A stretch of DNA of 64,000 bases, taken from Octadecabacter arcticus 238. Lineage in GTDB: Bacteria; Pseudomonadota; Alphaproteobacteria; Rhodobacterales; Rhodobacteraceae. Every line of letters begins with the position of its first letter. Position 1 is the first letter of the stretch. The stretch spans positions 2,237,001-2,301,000 of the forward strand of contig NC_020908.1 in NCBI RefSeq assembly GCF_000155735.2, given 5' to 3'. Positions 37,774 through 47,253 of the stretch are shown in pieces. A model generated the notes under the pieces. It had not been told where the DNA came from. It worked only from the letters and a program-made list of their open reading frames with translations, and did not search any database. A program made the position numbers and the translations under genes.

Positions 37774-38235
37774 TTAAGCCTGCATATCCATCATCGCGGT
37801 AAATTCCGCTTCTGCCGCGAGTTCACCATCAACCGTCGCGACGCCTTTGAATTTCCAGACCTTGCCACCGGGTTTGCCGCGCGTTGTTTTCACCGTCATG
37901 CGCAACACGTCACCGGGAACCACCTTGCGGCGGAATTTGCAGTTATCAATGCCCATGAAATAGATAAGCATGTTCTTGTCCATGAGCCCCATCGTCGCGC
38001 CAACCATCACGGCAGAGGTTTGCGCCATCGCCTCGATGATCGTCACACCGGGCATGATTGGCGTGCCAGGGAAATGGCCCTGAAAATGCGGCTCATTCAT
38101 GGTGACGTTCTTGATGCCTGTCGCAGTTGTTGTGCCGACGATATCGACGACCTTGTCGACCAAAAGGAACGGGTACCGGTGTGGAATAATCCGTTGAATC
38201 ATCTGGATATCGGCTGAGGTAATGGGATCTGACAT
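37774..38235 (-). CDS. fabZ: 3-hydroxyacyl-ACP dehydratase FabZ
   Basis: A 153-residue hot-dog-fold dehydratase of fatty-acid synthesis. The catalytic histidine is in [17 protein letters not shown] and the catalytic glutamate in [23 protein letters not shown] near the start is typical. I use the ATG at 38235 (MSDPIT), which follows GGAG at good spacing; the frame opens nine residues earlier. It shares the substrate pool with the adjacent lpxA. Confidence 0.95.
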   Translation of the reverse strand: MSDPITSADIQMIQRIIPHRYPFLLVDKVVDIVGTTTATGIKNVTMNEPHFQGHFPGTPIMPGVTIIEAMAQTSAVMVGATMGLMDKNMLIYFMGIDNCKFRRKVVPGDVLRMTVKTTRGKPGGKVWKFKGVATVDGELAAEAEFTAMMDMQA

Positions 38236-38317
38236 GTTTGTCTCCATTTGAATGTGACGCATCCAGTGTTATCGTTCAGTCTGACTAGCTTGCGCGCTAC
38301 GCCACGGCAAGGCGGGT

Positions 38318-38941
38318 CTAGTTTTCAGGTGCGGTGTCCGAACCCAAATCGGGACCCGTTTCCAGTAAGGCATCTGCCCCGTCCCCAATCTCGGCGTCAA
38401 TCCGTGCAATGGCATCATCGGTGACATCGATGCTGCCCAGCGACAACAGAACCGACCTGCGATCCAGAATAGCTAAAGCCCCGCGATCAACCATCAACTG
38501 GCCCAAGATCGGGCGCGTCACCTCAAGAAATTGATCACGCCCTTGCACCAACGTGTCTTCGAGCGCACGTTCTTTGGCATCTTGCGCGCGGCGAATGCTC
38601 TGGGCTTTCTCGTCGAAGGCTTCGGCTTCGGTGCGGAACACAGACGCAGCCATCTCTGCACGCTGCGTTGCCAAAGCAAGTTCTTCTTTGCGCAAAGCAG
38701 CAGCGATACTGCTGTTCTCATTTGCAAGCGCTTCTCGCTCTGCCGCGTAGCCTTGCGCGACGCGTTGCCCGAACTGGGATTGCGAAAACAGTCGGTCAAT
38801 GTCCACGGTCACAATGGCCGTCACGACCTCGCCTGCGGTCACCTCAAATTCCTGTGGTTCAATATTTTGCTGCGCACCAGCTGCCCCCGCTAGGGCCGCT
38901 ATCATGAGGCTAGCAAGCAAGCGTAACGTCGTTGCAATCAT
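38318..38941 (-). CDS. OmpH/Skp-family periplasmic chaperone
   Basis: A 207-residue exported protein with a signal peptide (MIATTLRLLASLMIAALAGAAGA). A long charged coiled coil (about residues 60-125) forms the tentacle region, and short beta-strand segments with the VTVDIDRLF-type start and the GALAILDRRSVLLS end form the base. Skp traps unfolded outer-membrane proteins on their way to the Bam complex. Its ATG overlaps the TAA of bamA (TAATG), the standard bamA-skp coupling. Confidence 0.88.
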   Translation of the reverse strand: MIATTLRLLASLMIAALAGAAGAQQNIEPQEFEVTAGEVVTAIVTVDIDRLFSQSQFGQRVAQGYAAEREALANENSSIAAALRKEELALATQRAEMAASVFRTEAEAFDEKAQSIRRAQDAKERALEDTLVQGRDQFLEVTRPILGQLMVDRGALAILDRRSVLLSLGSIDVTDDAIARIDAEIGDGADALLETGPDLGSDTAPEN

Positions 38942-41280
38942 TAGAAGTCCGTCGAGATCGTCACATCAAACTGCTTGGTCTGGTCGTTTTCCTGCACATC
39001 CAATGGTTCGGTGTAGTTGAATCGCAGTGGGCCGATTGGTGTGTCCCAGAAGATCGACACACCGGCAACCGTGCGCGGCGTGAAATCATCATACTCTACC
39101 GGACCGAAGCTGCTGCCCACATCCCATACGGAGCCGTAATCAAGGAACACACCGCCCGAGATGCCGTATTCCTCCGGCAAACCCAGCGGAAATTCCGCAT
39201 CAAGGCGCACGACTGCAAAGGCATTGCCGCCAAGCGCGTCATCGGACGAGGCATCGCGTGGGCCAACACCGCCCGGCTCGAAACCACGCATGGTTCCGCT
39301 GCCTAGGAAATAACGGTCAGTGATCCGACTGTCGCCACTGGCGTAGCTGAGAAGGCCACCCTCAATCGCCGCGCGCAATATCACTTCTTCGGACAGCACG
39401 CGGGTCTGGGCCGTTACATCAGCGGTTGTGTCGATGAAGCGGCTATCACCAAAGCCAAATTCCTGACCGAAGCGGAACAAAACGCCCGCATTTGGGTTCA
39501 GCCCCGTACGGCGGGTGTCATAGCTGTAGCTGTAGCCAAGCGCACTGGTGCCGATCCCACCCTGCAACACGTCCTCTTCAATGAATGGTGACGGTTTCGA
39601 AGGATCGGCGGAATTATAGTCTTTCACCTCGATGTAATCATATGCATAATATAGGGTAAGAAGGCCATTTTCGCTGATGGGAAATCCAATGCGTGGGCGC
39701 AGCGATGCACGCGCCGTATCGTACAGCGCGTTTTGATTGTTGTTGGTTGACTTAAAACTGGCATCTATACCAAAACTCAAATCACGCCCCAGAAGACGTG
39801 GTTCTGTAAAGCTGAACGAGAGGTTTTGATTGTCCGAGCCAGCTTGGACGCTGAAACTCAGCGATTGACCACGACCCACGAAATTGCCCTGTTTGAAACT
39901 GGCCAGCAGGCTGAACCCGTTGTCTGTTGAAAAGTTACCACCAAACGACAATGATCCTGTCGGCGCCTCTGTGACGTCAACATCGATCACCACCTGATCG
40001 GGGCTGGACCCTTCACGGGCATCTACGTCTGCATTGCCAAAGTAGCCCAATGCGCGGATGCGTTCTGCACTTTCACGGATCTGGCGGGGATTGAACGGAT
40101 CGCCCTCAACTACATCAAAACGCGACCGGATTACTCTATCCAGTGTGGTGTTGTTTCCCTCAATATCAATGCGTTCAATAAAAATACGCGGGCCATTCAC
40201 CAACGCGAATTCAACATCAAGCGTCAATGTGCGGTCATTTCGAGTGACCCTTGGGTCAACGCGTACAAAGTTCAATTGCTGGTGCAGTGCAAGAAGCTCC
40301 AAACGCGAGATGTCACGTTCAATCAATTCCGGCGAATAGGTCACACCCGTGCGCAAACGCAGCGCGTTCTCGAATATGGCAGGATCCGCGCCGGTCACTT
40401 CGGATGTGACGGAAAGAATGCCAAATTCGAACTGCTGCCCCTCTTGGACATTAAACGTAATGAGGTAAGCGTCGCGTTCGCGCGTCAGGGACACGTCAAC
40501 GTTTTGCACTAGGAAATCAACGTAACCGCGTGACTGATAAAAGTCGGTCAACACCTGTTGGTCGAACGCGACACGGTCGGCAATGAACGTATCGCGGCTG
40601 ATTACAGCGCGCAGAAGGCCTGCTTGCTTGGTTTCCAACACACGGCGCAGACGGCTTTCGCCGTAAGCGCGGTTGCCCACAAAGCTGATGCGCTCCACCT
40701 CGGTCAAGCCACCCTCGAAAACCTCAAAGATCAGGTCGATGCGGTTGTCGGATCGCTGAATGATGCGCGGCGTGACTGTCGCGTTGATGCGGCCTTGGTC
40801 GGCATAAACCTGCGTGATCGCGGCGGTATCTGACTCTGCCTGGCTCGGGCTATAGACGCGGCGGGGTTGGCTGCGCACAGCGGCACTCAATTCGGCGTCG
40901 CGAATGCGGGAGTTGCCTTCAAATGTGATCTGGTTGATCGTTGGGAATTCGACCACGCGAACAATCAAGGTGCGCCCTTGCGCGACGACATCAACACTTT
41001 CAAACAGACCCGTCGCCCGAATCCGTTGGGCGGCATCGTTCACTACACCGGCCGTGACGGCTTCGCCCTGACCAAATCCCAAATACGTCAGGATTGTCGC
41101 GATTTCGATCCGCTGGTTGCCTTCGACAGAAACGTTGGAAAAGTTAAAATCCTGTGCAGAAACAGGGGTGGCGAGCGCCGTCATCCCTGACACAAACAGG
41201 GTGGCAATAAATGCCCACCCGCGGGTCATGACCCGCAGACGTTCCAAAATTACATTCACAGCGTGTAGTGTATTGTTCAT
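38941..41280 (-). CDS. bamA: Outer membrane protein assembly factor BamA
   Basis: A 779-residue Omp85 protein that folds and inserts outer-membrane beta barrels. After the signal peptide (cleavage after TPVSA) come five POTRA domains (about residues 45-440), beginning NVSVEGNQRIE and including QITFEGNSRIRDAEL and IDIEGNNTTLDRV. The 16-strand barrel contains the lid motif RGFEPGGVGPRD and ends in phenylalanine (TISTDF), as barrel substrates do. The start at 41280 is shown; an internal ATG at residue 18 (MTRGWAFIA) would give a more standard signal peptide. Confidence 0.96.
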   Translation of the reverse strand: MNNTLHAVNVILERLRVMTRGWAFIATLFVSGMTALATPVSAQDFNFSNVSVEGNQRIEIATILTYLGFGQGEAVTAGVVNDAAQRIRATGLFESVDVVAQGRTLIVRVVEFPTINQITFEGNSRIRDAELSAAVRSQPRRVYSPSQAESDTAAITQVYADQGRINATVTPRIIQRSDNRIDLIFEVFEGGLTEVERISFVGNRAYGESRLRRVLETKQAGLLRAVISRDTFIADRVAFDQQVLTDFYQSRGYVDFLVQNVDVSLTRERDAYLITFNVQEGQQFEFGILSVTSEVTGADPAIFENALRLRTGVTYSPELIERDISRLELLALHQQLNFVRVDPRVTRNDRTLTLDVEFALVNGPRIFIERIDIEGNNTTLDRVIRSRFDVVEGDPFNPRQIRESAERIRALGYFGNADVDAREGSSPDQVVIDVDVTEAPTGSLSFGGNFSTDNGFSLLASFKQGNFVGRGQSLSFSVQAGSDNQNLSFSFTEPRLLGRDLSFGIDASFKSTNNNQNALYDTARASLRPRIGFPISENGLLTLYYAYDYIEVKDYNSADPSKPSPFIEEDVLQGGIGTSALGYSYSYDTRRTGLNPNAGVLFRFGQEFGFGDSRFIDTTADVTAQTRVLSEEVILRAAIEGGLLSYASGDSRITDRYFLGSGTMRGFEPGGVGPRDASSDDALGGNAFAVVRLDAEFPLGLPEEYGISGGVFLDYGSVWDVGSSFGPVEYDDFTPRTVAGVSIFWDTPIGPLRFNYTEPLDVQENDQTKQFDVTISTDF

Positions 41281-41435
41281 TTTATTGCCCGTTTGACGAT
41301 CACAAGTATGTTCGGTCTACCCGTGCCGTGGGGCCTTGTCAAAAGTAACAAACGCGCCAATCAGAACCAACTGACGGACGCGTCACAAAATGTCATACAA
41401 ACTAGATATTGTGGATCGTCAAGTCGGCCCCACTA

Positions 41436-41561
41436 TTACAGCGATCCGACCCACGCACCAAGGCCAAGGGCGGCAATAATCATACCAAGATAGATCAGGC
41501 GATCCCAATTTAGGTTCACAAGAAGGCTTACGCCTTGGTATCCAGCTGAAATCGTTTGCAT
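41436..41561 (-). CDS. Small single-span membrane protein (41 aa)
   Basis: A short gene in the gap between rseP and bamA. The ATG at 41561 lies eight bases after GAGG; an in-frame ATG two codons upstream (41567) is less well spaced. The product is 41 residues: a short polar N-terminus (MQTISAGYQGVSLLVN), then NWDRLIYLGMIIAALGLGAWVGSL with one membrane span. It is on the same strand as the envelope operon. I know of no named family. Clear spacing, good codon use and a tidy membrane span support it; its placement in a Bam/RseP operon hints at an envelope role. Confidence 0.68.
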   Translation of the reverse strand: MQTISAGYQGVSLLVNLNWDRLIYLGMIIAALGLGAWVGSL

Positions 41562-41673
41562 CGTCATAGCCTCGTTTGGATTAACTCAATCCCAACGTGC
41601 CACAAGAATGTGGCAATATATTGGCATCCAACGAAATTTCTGTGGTTTTTCAATTGGTTTTTGTAAGGCGACG

Positions 41674-43008
41674 TTACGGGCAGAACAACAAGTCATTGCC
41701 GATGGCAAACAACATCAGCGTGCCGATCAATGCCAGCCCGATCGCCATGAGGATCCGCAGGGCCCCGTCGCTTGGCATTTTGCCTGTCACCGCTTCATAG
41801 GCGTGAAAACAAAGATGCCCACCGTCCAGTATCGGAATTGGGAACAGGTTCAGCATGCCCACCGCCGTCGACAAGACCGCAATAAAACTGATGAAAGCCA
41901 ACGTGCCTTGGCTGGCCATGGACCCTGACGTTTCGGCGATACCCACTGGCCCGCTCAGATTGCAGGTGTTGATGTTGCCAACGATCATCTGTTTGAGCCC
42001 GTTGAGGGACTGTTTGATGATGAACCAGACTTGTTGAATCGCCAACTTCATGGATTCGCCGATGCCGACATCTGTTGTCGCTGGTTCAAAGAACAGCCCG
42101 CCATTGCCAATGCCAAGCTTGGGTTCATCCATCATCGACCCGTCCGCTTGCAGGATCGCCATCAGGCGCGGTGTCAAAGTGGTCGTGAACGTTTCTCCGT
42201 CGCGCCAGACAACCAGTTCGATCGGTTGCGCGCGTGTCTCATTCACAATTTCAACCATATCGCCAAACTGGAACACCGGTGCGCCATTCAAGCTGACGAT
42301 CACGTCGCCAATCCGTAAATCAGCGTCATCTGCCGCAGATCGCGGCGTTATCGATTGCACATAAGCCGGCTGCGGCTGCGGGCCGCGCACCAACATGCGC
42401 TCCCCGTCCCGCTGAACTTCATATTCAACCGATGGCTGCGACGGCACATTGGCAACGGCCGCACTGAACCCGTCCGGATAATTCAACGCCACGCCTTCCA
42501 CCTTCAAAACGCGGTCGCCAGGTTCCAGTTGTTGTTCAATGTTCTCGGGAAAGCCCGGCAAAGCCGATACGGTCAGCGGAGTAATCGGTTGGCCTTGAAA
42601 CAGCAAGATTCCGGCAAATACGATGAATGACAGGATGAAATTGAAAATTGGCCCCGCCGCGACCGTGGCAGAACGGGCCCAAAGCGGCGCTCCGAGCATT
42701 GTGTCGCGCCCTGATACGACATTTTCATCGCCGCCCACGGACGCCGCGTTGCTGTCGCCCTTGAATTTAACATAGCCGCCAAAAGGCAAGGCTGCGATCT
42801 GCCAAACCGTGCCGTGTTTGTCAGCACGGCTCCAGATGACCTTACCAAAGCCGATAGAAAACACGTCCGCATGAATGCCAGACCATCGCCCGACGATGTA
42901 GTGACCGTACTCGTGGATCGCCACGATTACCGACAAGGCGATCACAAAGAACAGCATTGTAAAGGCGATATTCCCAAAGGACGGGATCAGGTTGGTCATA
43001 AAATCCAA
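41674..43008 (-). CDS. rseP: RIP metalloprotease RseP (site-2 protease)
   Basis: A 444-residue intramembrane zinc protease. The first transmembrane helix has the zinc motif VAIHEYGHYIVGR near residue 31. PDZ domains span about residues 125-290 (SITPRSAADDADLRIGDVIVSLNG), and the last membrane region has the third-ligand motif NLFPIPILDGGHL. It cleaves anti-sigma factors and signal-peptide remnants. The gene lies between dxr and bamA in the conserved order. The C-terminus appears complete. Confidence 0.95.
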   Translation of the reverse strand: MDFMTNLIPSFGNIAFTMLFFVIALSVIVAIHEYGHYIVGRWSGIHADVFSIGFGKVIWSRADKHGTVWQIAALPFGGYVKFKGDSNAASVGGDENVVSGRDTMLGAPLWARSATVAAGPIFNFILSFIVFAGILLFQGQPITPLTVSALPGFPENIEQQLEPGDRVLKVEGVALNYPDGFSAAVANVPSQPSVEYEVQRDGERMLVRGPQPQPAYVQSITPRSAADDADLRIGDVIVSLNGAPVFQFGDMVEIVNETRAQPIELVVWRDGETFTTTLTPRLMAILQADGSMMDEPKLGIGNGGLFFEPATTDVGIGESMKLAIQQVWFIIKQSLNGLKQMIVGNINTCNLSGPVGIAETSGSMASQGTLAFISFIAVLSTAVGMLNLFPIPILDGGHLCFHAYEAVTGKMPSDGALRILMAIGLALIGTLMLFAIGNDLLFCP

Positions 43009-43011
43009 GGT

Positions 43012-44184
43012 CTAGCTTTCTCGTTTTGCGATTTCTTCGCCGGTTAGTGCGCGCGCAATCGCGTCCGCTTCGTCTACGCTATCTAGTGTGATCGTGGCAT
43101 TTTGCAGCCCCTCGTTGGACAACATCACGTCAACCACACGATCAACGATACGCGCCATATCGGTGAAACTGCACGCGCCTGCAAGGAACCCATCCAACGC
43201 GCGCTCCTTGGCCGCGTTGAAAACCGCACCCGTCAGACCTCCCGCCTCCATCACTTTTTGGGCAATCAAAAGGGCTGGATACCGCGCCGCTTCGGGTGCG
43301 CGAAAGTTCAGTTGGCCGATCTGCGCGAGGTCGAGACGTTGCACAGGAAGGGCTTTTCGCTTCGGCCAGTTTAACGCAAAGCCAATCGCATGGCGCATGT
43401 CATGTGGGCCAACATGGGCCATCAAGGCGCCATCGTTGAAGCCAACAAGCGCGTGGATCAGACTTTCCGGATGAATGATAGTCTCAATTTGGTCAGGCCT
43501 AACGCCGAAAAATTCTTTTGTTTCAATCAATTCCATCGCTTTGTTAAACATGGATGCGGAATCAATCGTGATACGTTGCCCCATGTCCCAGTTCGGATGA
43601 TTTGATGCTTCGTCCACTGTGACGTGGTCCAAGGCAGACAAAGGGTGGTCGCGAAACGCGCCGCCGCTGGCCGTGATAATGATGCGTTCCACCGAGGACA
43701 TGTCTTCGCCGACCAACGCTTGAAACACCGCCGAATGCTCTGAATCAACTGGAAGAACTGTGGACCCTAACCGTTTGGCTTCGCTCATTAAAAGCGGGCC
43801 AGCAGTGACCAAAGATTCCTTATTAGCCAGTGCCAAAACTGTGCCATGCTTCAGGGCTTCCAATCCCGGTCGCAGGCCCGCGGCGCCAACTATAGCCGAC
43901 ATAATCCAATCGGCAGGACGCGCCGCCGCTTCGATCAAGGCGCCGTCACCTGCCGCAGCTTCGACGCCAGATCCTGCCAACCCGTCACGCAATTCTACTA
44001 GCCGTGCGGGATCAGATGTAACGGCAACTTCGGCCCGTAACGCCTTGGCGTCTTTAATTAATTGCGGGATATTCTGTGACCCTGTCAGGGCCACGACATG
44101 ATAGTCATCTCTACTGCGGCGGATCAGATCAACCGTGTTTTGACCAATCGATCCCGTCGCCCCGAAAATACTGATCCGCCTCAA
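43012..44184 (-). CDS. dxr: 1-deoxy-D-xylulose 5-phosphate reductoisomerase
   Basis: A 390-residue NADPH- and metal-dependent enzyme, the committed step of the non-mevalonate isoprenoid pathway. The N-terminal nucleotide-binding motif is [16 protein letters not shown]. The catalytic region has [23 protein letters not shown] and [10 protein letters not shown], then [24 protein letters not shown]-like sequence and [11 protein letters not shown]. It overlaps cdsA by four bases and ends just before rseP. With uppS two genes upstream it feeds undecaprenyl phosphate for the cell wall. Confidence 0.96.
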   Translation of the reverse strand: [390 protein letters not shown]

Positions 44185-44972
44185 AAGGCGACGCCTGGCA
44201 CATCAAAAACGCTCGCGAAAAGAAGCATAAACAAGGACGCACCAAGCAGCGCATCAAAGCGATCAAACAAGCCACCATGCCCTGGAATAAGGGTCGAGCT
44301 GTCTTTCACACCTTGGCGTCGTTTTAGCGCACTTTCCGCGATATCACCCATTTGACCCGCAAAGCTCATCACGACGGACAGCAGGATAATGGTCCAGCTT
44401 GCATCCGTGAGCATGACAAAAGTAACTCCGACAAGTGCTGCGCCAATCCAGCCACCAATCGTGCCGCTCCATGTTTTTTTGGGGCTGATCGAGGGCCAGA
44501 ATTTCGGCCCACCAATCGACTTACCCACAAAATATCCCGCAATATCAGTCACAACAACAATACTGACGAGCCAGATCAACCACGTGAATCCGAAATCAAT
44601 CCGGAAATGTACAAGTCCGTAACCAGCAATTTGCACGCCCAAGGAGAAAATGAAAAACGTGATGCGTTCGCGTTTTAGCACAGCCGCGCCAATGATCGGC
44701 ACCACAAGGAAAAGCACCAGAAATTCATAGTTCTGCGCGCCGCCAAAGACCTGCGCAGACAAGATTGACGCAACAGCAGCGGCCAACAACATGCCAGAGG
44801 TCGGCGATGCCCCACGGATCATGATCCAGCATTCCCAGACCATCACAGCGGTCACAAAAATGGCAAGCATCTGGAACCAGACCCCACCGACAATAATCGC
44901 ACCAATGCCGATGACAGCCATCCACGCGCCCGACGTCAGGCGCACTTTCAGATCATCCCAATCAGCAGCCAT
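44181..44972 (-). CDS. cdsA: Phosphatidate cytidylyltransferase
   Basis: A 263-residue inner-membrane enzyme that makes CDP-diacylglycerol from phosphatidic acid and CTP. It has seven to eight hydrophobic segments. The signature near the C-terminus is partly visible: DIAGYFVGKSIGGPKFWPSISPKKTWSG, then GDIAESALKRRQGVKDSSTLIPGHGGLFDRFD. The gene sits between uppS and dxr with minimal spacing, in the standard order. Confidence 0.94.
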   Translation of the reverse strand: MAADWDDLKVRLTSGAWMAVIGIGAIIVGGVWFQMLAIFVTAVMVWECWIMIRGASPTSGMLLAAAVASILSAQVFGGAQNYEFLVLFLVVPIIGAAVLKRERITFFIFSLGVQIAGYGLVHFRIDFGFTWLIWLVSIVVVTDIAGYFVGKSIGGPKFWPSISPKKTWSGTIGGWIGAALVGVTFVMLTDASWTIILLSVVMSFAGQMGDIAESALKRRQGVKDSSTLIPGHGGLFDRFDALLGASLFMLLFASVFDVPGVAF

Positions 44973-44973
44973 A

Positions 44974-45693
44974 TTAGACCTTTACCGCGCCAAAGCGGCG
45001 GTCGCGCGCCTTAAAACCAGTCAGGACCTTGGCGAAAACCTCCGGCGTGAAGTCCGGCCAAAGTGTGTCGATAAATTCATATTCCGCGTAGGCCGATTGC
45101 CAAAGCAAGAAATTCGAAATCCGTGCTTCGCCGCTGGTGCGGATCACCAAATCGGGGTCGGGTAAAAAACACGTGTCGAGGTATTTTGGCAAGGTTTCAT
45201 CGCCAACATCAGCAGGCATAAGCTTACCCGCAGCCACATCAAGGGCCAAACGCCGCGCGGCACGCGTAACTTCATCGCGGCCACCATAGTTAAGCGCCAC
45301 CGTAAGGTGCACACGGTCGTTTTGCGATGTCAGCAGTTCCAGCTCATCCATCAGGCGCACAAGTTTGTCGTCCAGCCGCACGCGGTCACCGATAAAACGC
45401 ACGCGAACGCCATTGGCCAATAAATCACGTGCTTCGCGCTGAATATAACGGCGGAACAATTTCATTAGACCGGCAACTTCGGTCTGGGTCCGTTTCCAAT
45501 TTTCGGTCGAAAACGCGAAGACTGTCAGGTATTTAACGCCCTCAGCCGGGCACGCCTCAACGATTTCACGCACACGGCGCGCGCCCGCATGATGGCCAAA
45601 CAAACGCGGCCGATTGCGCATCTGCGCCCAGCGACCATTGCCATCCATTATAATTGCGACGTGATTTGGTCCGACGCTGCTGTCTTTGGCCAT
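44974..45693 (-). CDS. uppS: Undecaprenyl diphosphate synthase
   Basis: A 239-residue cis-prenyltransferase that makes the C55 lipid carrier for peptidoglycan and O-antigen. Motifs are HVAIIMDGNGRWAQ with the catalytic aspartate near the start, HHAGARRVREIVEAC, TVFAFSTENWKR, ALNYGGRDEVTRA and the C-terminal PDLVIRTSGEARISNFLLWQ. I start at ATG 45693 (MAKDSS); the ATG at 45717 would add eight unconserved residues. It follows frr in the operon. Confidence 0.95.
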   Translation of the reverse strand: MAKDSSVGPNHVAIIMDGNGRWAQMRNRPRLFGHHAGARRVREIVEACPAEGVKYLTVFAFSTENWKRTQTEVAGLMKLFRRYIQREARDLLANGVRVRFIGDRVRLDDKLVRLMDELELLTSQNDRVHLTVALNYGGRDEVTRAARRLALDVAAGKLMPADVGDETLPKYLDTCFLPDPDLVIRTSGEARISNFLLWQSAYAEYEFIDTLWPDFTPEVFAKVLTGFKARDRRFGAVKV

Positions 45694-45763
45694 ATTTGCG
45701 GCCCCCGTTCTACTCATTCACGCCCCGAAACACAGGGGCTTTGGTCCGGCCCGCGATTGCGGA

Positions 45764-46327
45764 TCAGACTTGCATGATCTCCGCCTGCTTGATCTCAAGC
45801 TGGTCATCAACACGCTTAATATAGTCGTTGGTCATTTCCTGAACGGCGCCTTCCCAAAACTTCTGGTCGTCCTCCGACATGCCATCGTTCTTGGCTTTCT
45901 TGACCTGATCCATTCCGTCACGGCGCACATTGCGGATCGAGACCCGCCCGTTTTCAGCGTAGGTACCGGCAACTTTGGTCAGCTGCGTGCGGCGTTCTTC
46001 GTTTAATTCGGGGATTGGCAACATAATGATCGTGCCGTTGAGCTGTGGATTAATCCCAAGGCCGCTTTCGCGGATGGCCTTTTCAACCTTACTTACAAGA
46101 CCTTTGTCCCAAACATTGACTGTGACCATGCGCGATTCCGGCACGTTGACGGTGCCGACCTGGTTGATCGGGGTCTGTGAGCCATAAGCGTCGACCATGA
46201 TCGGCTCCAGAATCGATGCGGATGCACGTCCGGTTCGAAGGGACGCGAATTCAACGCGTAAATTGGCAATTGCTCCGTCCATGCGGCGGGTCAAATCGTC
46301 GGTATCAAGGATGAAATCATCTGACAT
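45764..46327 (-). CDS. frr: Ribosome recycling factor
   Basis: A 187-residue factor that splits post-termination ribosomes with EF-G. The three-helix bundle begins [25 protein letters not shown]. The [22 protein letters not shown] domain II and the [18 protein letters not shown] segment are typical, as is [14 protein letters not shown]. It lies 106 bases after pyrH; the gap contains the palindrome TGTGCAC-GAG-GTGCACA near 46393-46409, of unknown significance. Confidence 0.96.
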   Translation of the reverse strand: MSDDFILDTDDLTRRMDGAIANLRVEFASLRTGRASASILEPIMVDAYGSQTPINQVGTVNVPESRMVTVNVWDKGLVSKVEKAIRESGLGINPQLNGTIIMLPIPELNEERRTQLTKVAGTYAENGRVSIRNVRRDGMDQVKKAKNDGMSEDDQKFWEGAVQEMTNDYIKRVDDQLEIKQAEIMQV

Positions 46328-46433
46328 ATGTGCTGCTCTTTTCGAATTGTTTTGTTTAATATACCGTTATCGGCACGCATTTGTATACAACGCCTGTGCA
46401 CGAGGTGCACAAGTTCGCCGATTTTGGGTCAAT

Positions 46434-47159
46434 TCAGGCGACCACTGTCGTCGATGTGCCTGTTCCGTCAAGGATCGCGCGGAACCCTCCTGGTTCATCA
46501 AGACTGAAGACGATGATTGGCAGGCTGTTTTCACGTGCCAACGCAATCGCGCTGGCGTCCATCACGCCAAGGTGCTGGGCCAACACTTCGTCATAGGTGA
46601 TTGTCTCATAGCGTTTGGCATCGTCGTGTTTATTGGGGTCTTTGTCATAAACCCCGTCAACTTTGGTGCCCTTGAAGATCGCCTCGCAGGCCATTTCTGA
46701 CGCCCGCAGCGTCGCGGCTGTGTCTGTGGTGAAATACGGGTTGCCTGTTCCGGCGGCAAAAATGCAGATCCGCTTCTTTTCCAAATGGCGTACAGCACGC
46801 CGGCGAATGTAGGGTTCGGCGACTTCGTTCATTGTGATTGCAGAAATAACACGGGTGTGAATTTTAAGCCCTTCGAGGGCGGCCTGCATTGCCAGTGCAT
46901 TCATCACCGTCGCCAGCATGCCCATATAGTCCGCCGTGGTGCGTTCCATTCCCTGCGCGGATCCTTGCAGCCCGCGGAAAATGTTGCCACCTCCGATGAC
47001 CATGCAGATTTCAACACCCATTTCTTGGACTGATTGAACTTCACGCGCAATGCGCTCGACAGTTGGCGGATGTAGACCATATCCTTGATCGCCCATCAGG
47101 GCCTCACCGGAAATCTTCAGCATGACCCTTTTATACACGACTTTTTCGGGTTCAGGCAT
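46434..47159 (-). CDS. pyrH: UMP kinase
   Basis: A 241-residue amino-acid-kinase-fold enzyme that phosphorylates UMP to UDP. Motifs are [73 protein letters not shown] and a [16 protein letters not shown] stretch. It heads the long minus-strand envelope operon, with its promoter in the short gap shared with divergent miaA. Confidence 0.96.
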   Translation of the reverse strand: MPEPEKVVYKRVMLKISGEALMGDQGYGLHPPTVERIAREVQSVQEMGVEICMVIGGGNIFRGLQGSAQGMERTTADYMGMLATVMNALAMQAALEGLKIHTRVISAITMNEVAEPYIRRRAVRHLEKKRICIFAAGTGNPYFTTDTAATLRASEMACEAIFKGTKVDGVYDKDPNKHDDAKRYETITYDEVLAQHLGVMDASAIALARENSLPIIVFSLDEPGGFRAILDGTGTSTTVVA

Positions 47160-47253
47160 GACGGGCTCCAGTGCTACTTTGCGTTCGGCGTAAAATGTCG
47201 CAAAAGGGGCTTGGGTGCAACGTCAAATGGGGCGTTGTGCAATAGGACAACCG

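Noticed and set aside
46393..46409. TGTGCAC-GAG-GTGCACA palindrome between pyrH and frr as an operator
   Set aside because: A single short palindrome inside an operon gap with no matching site elsewhere and no known regulator; too little to call.
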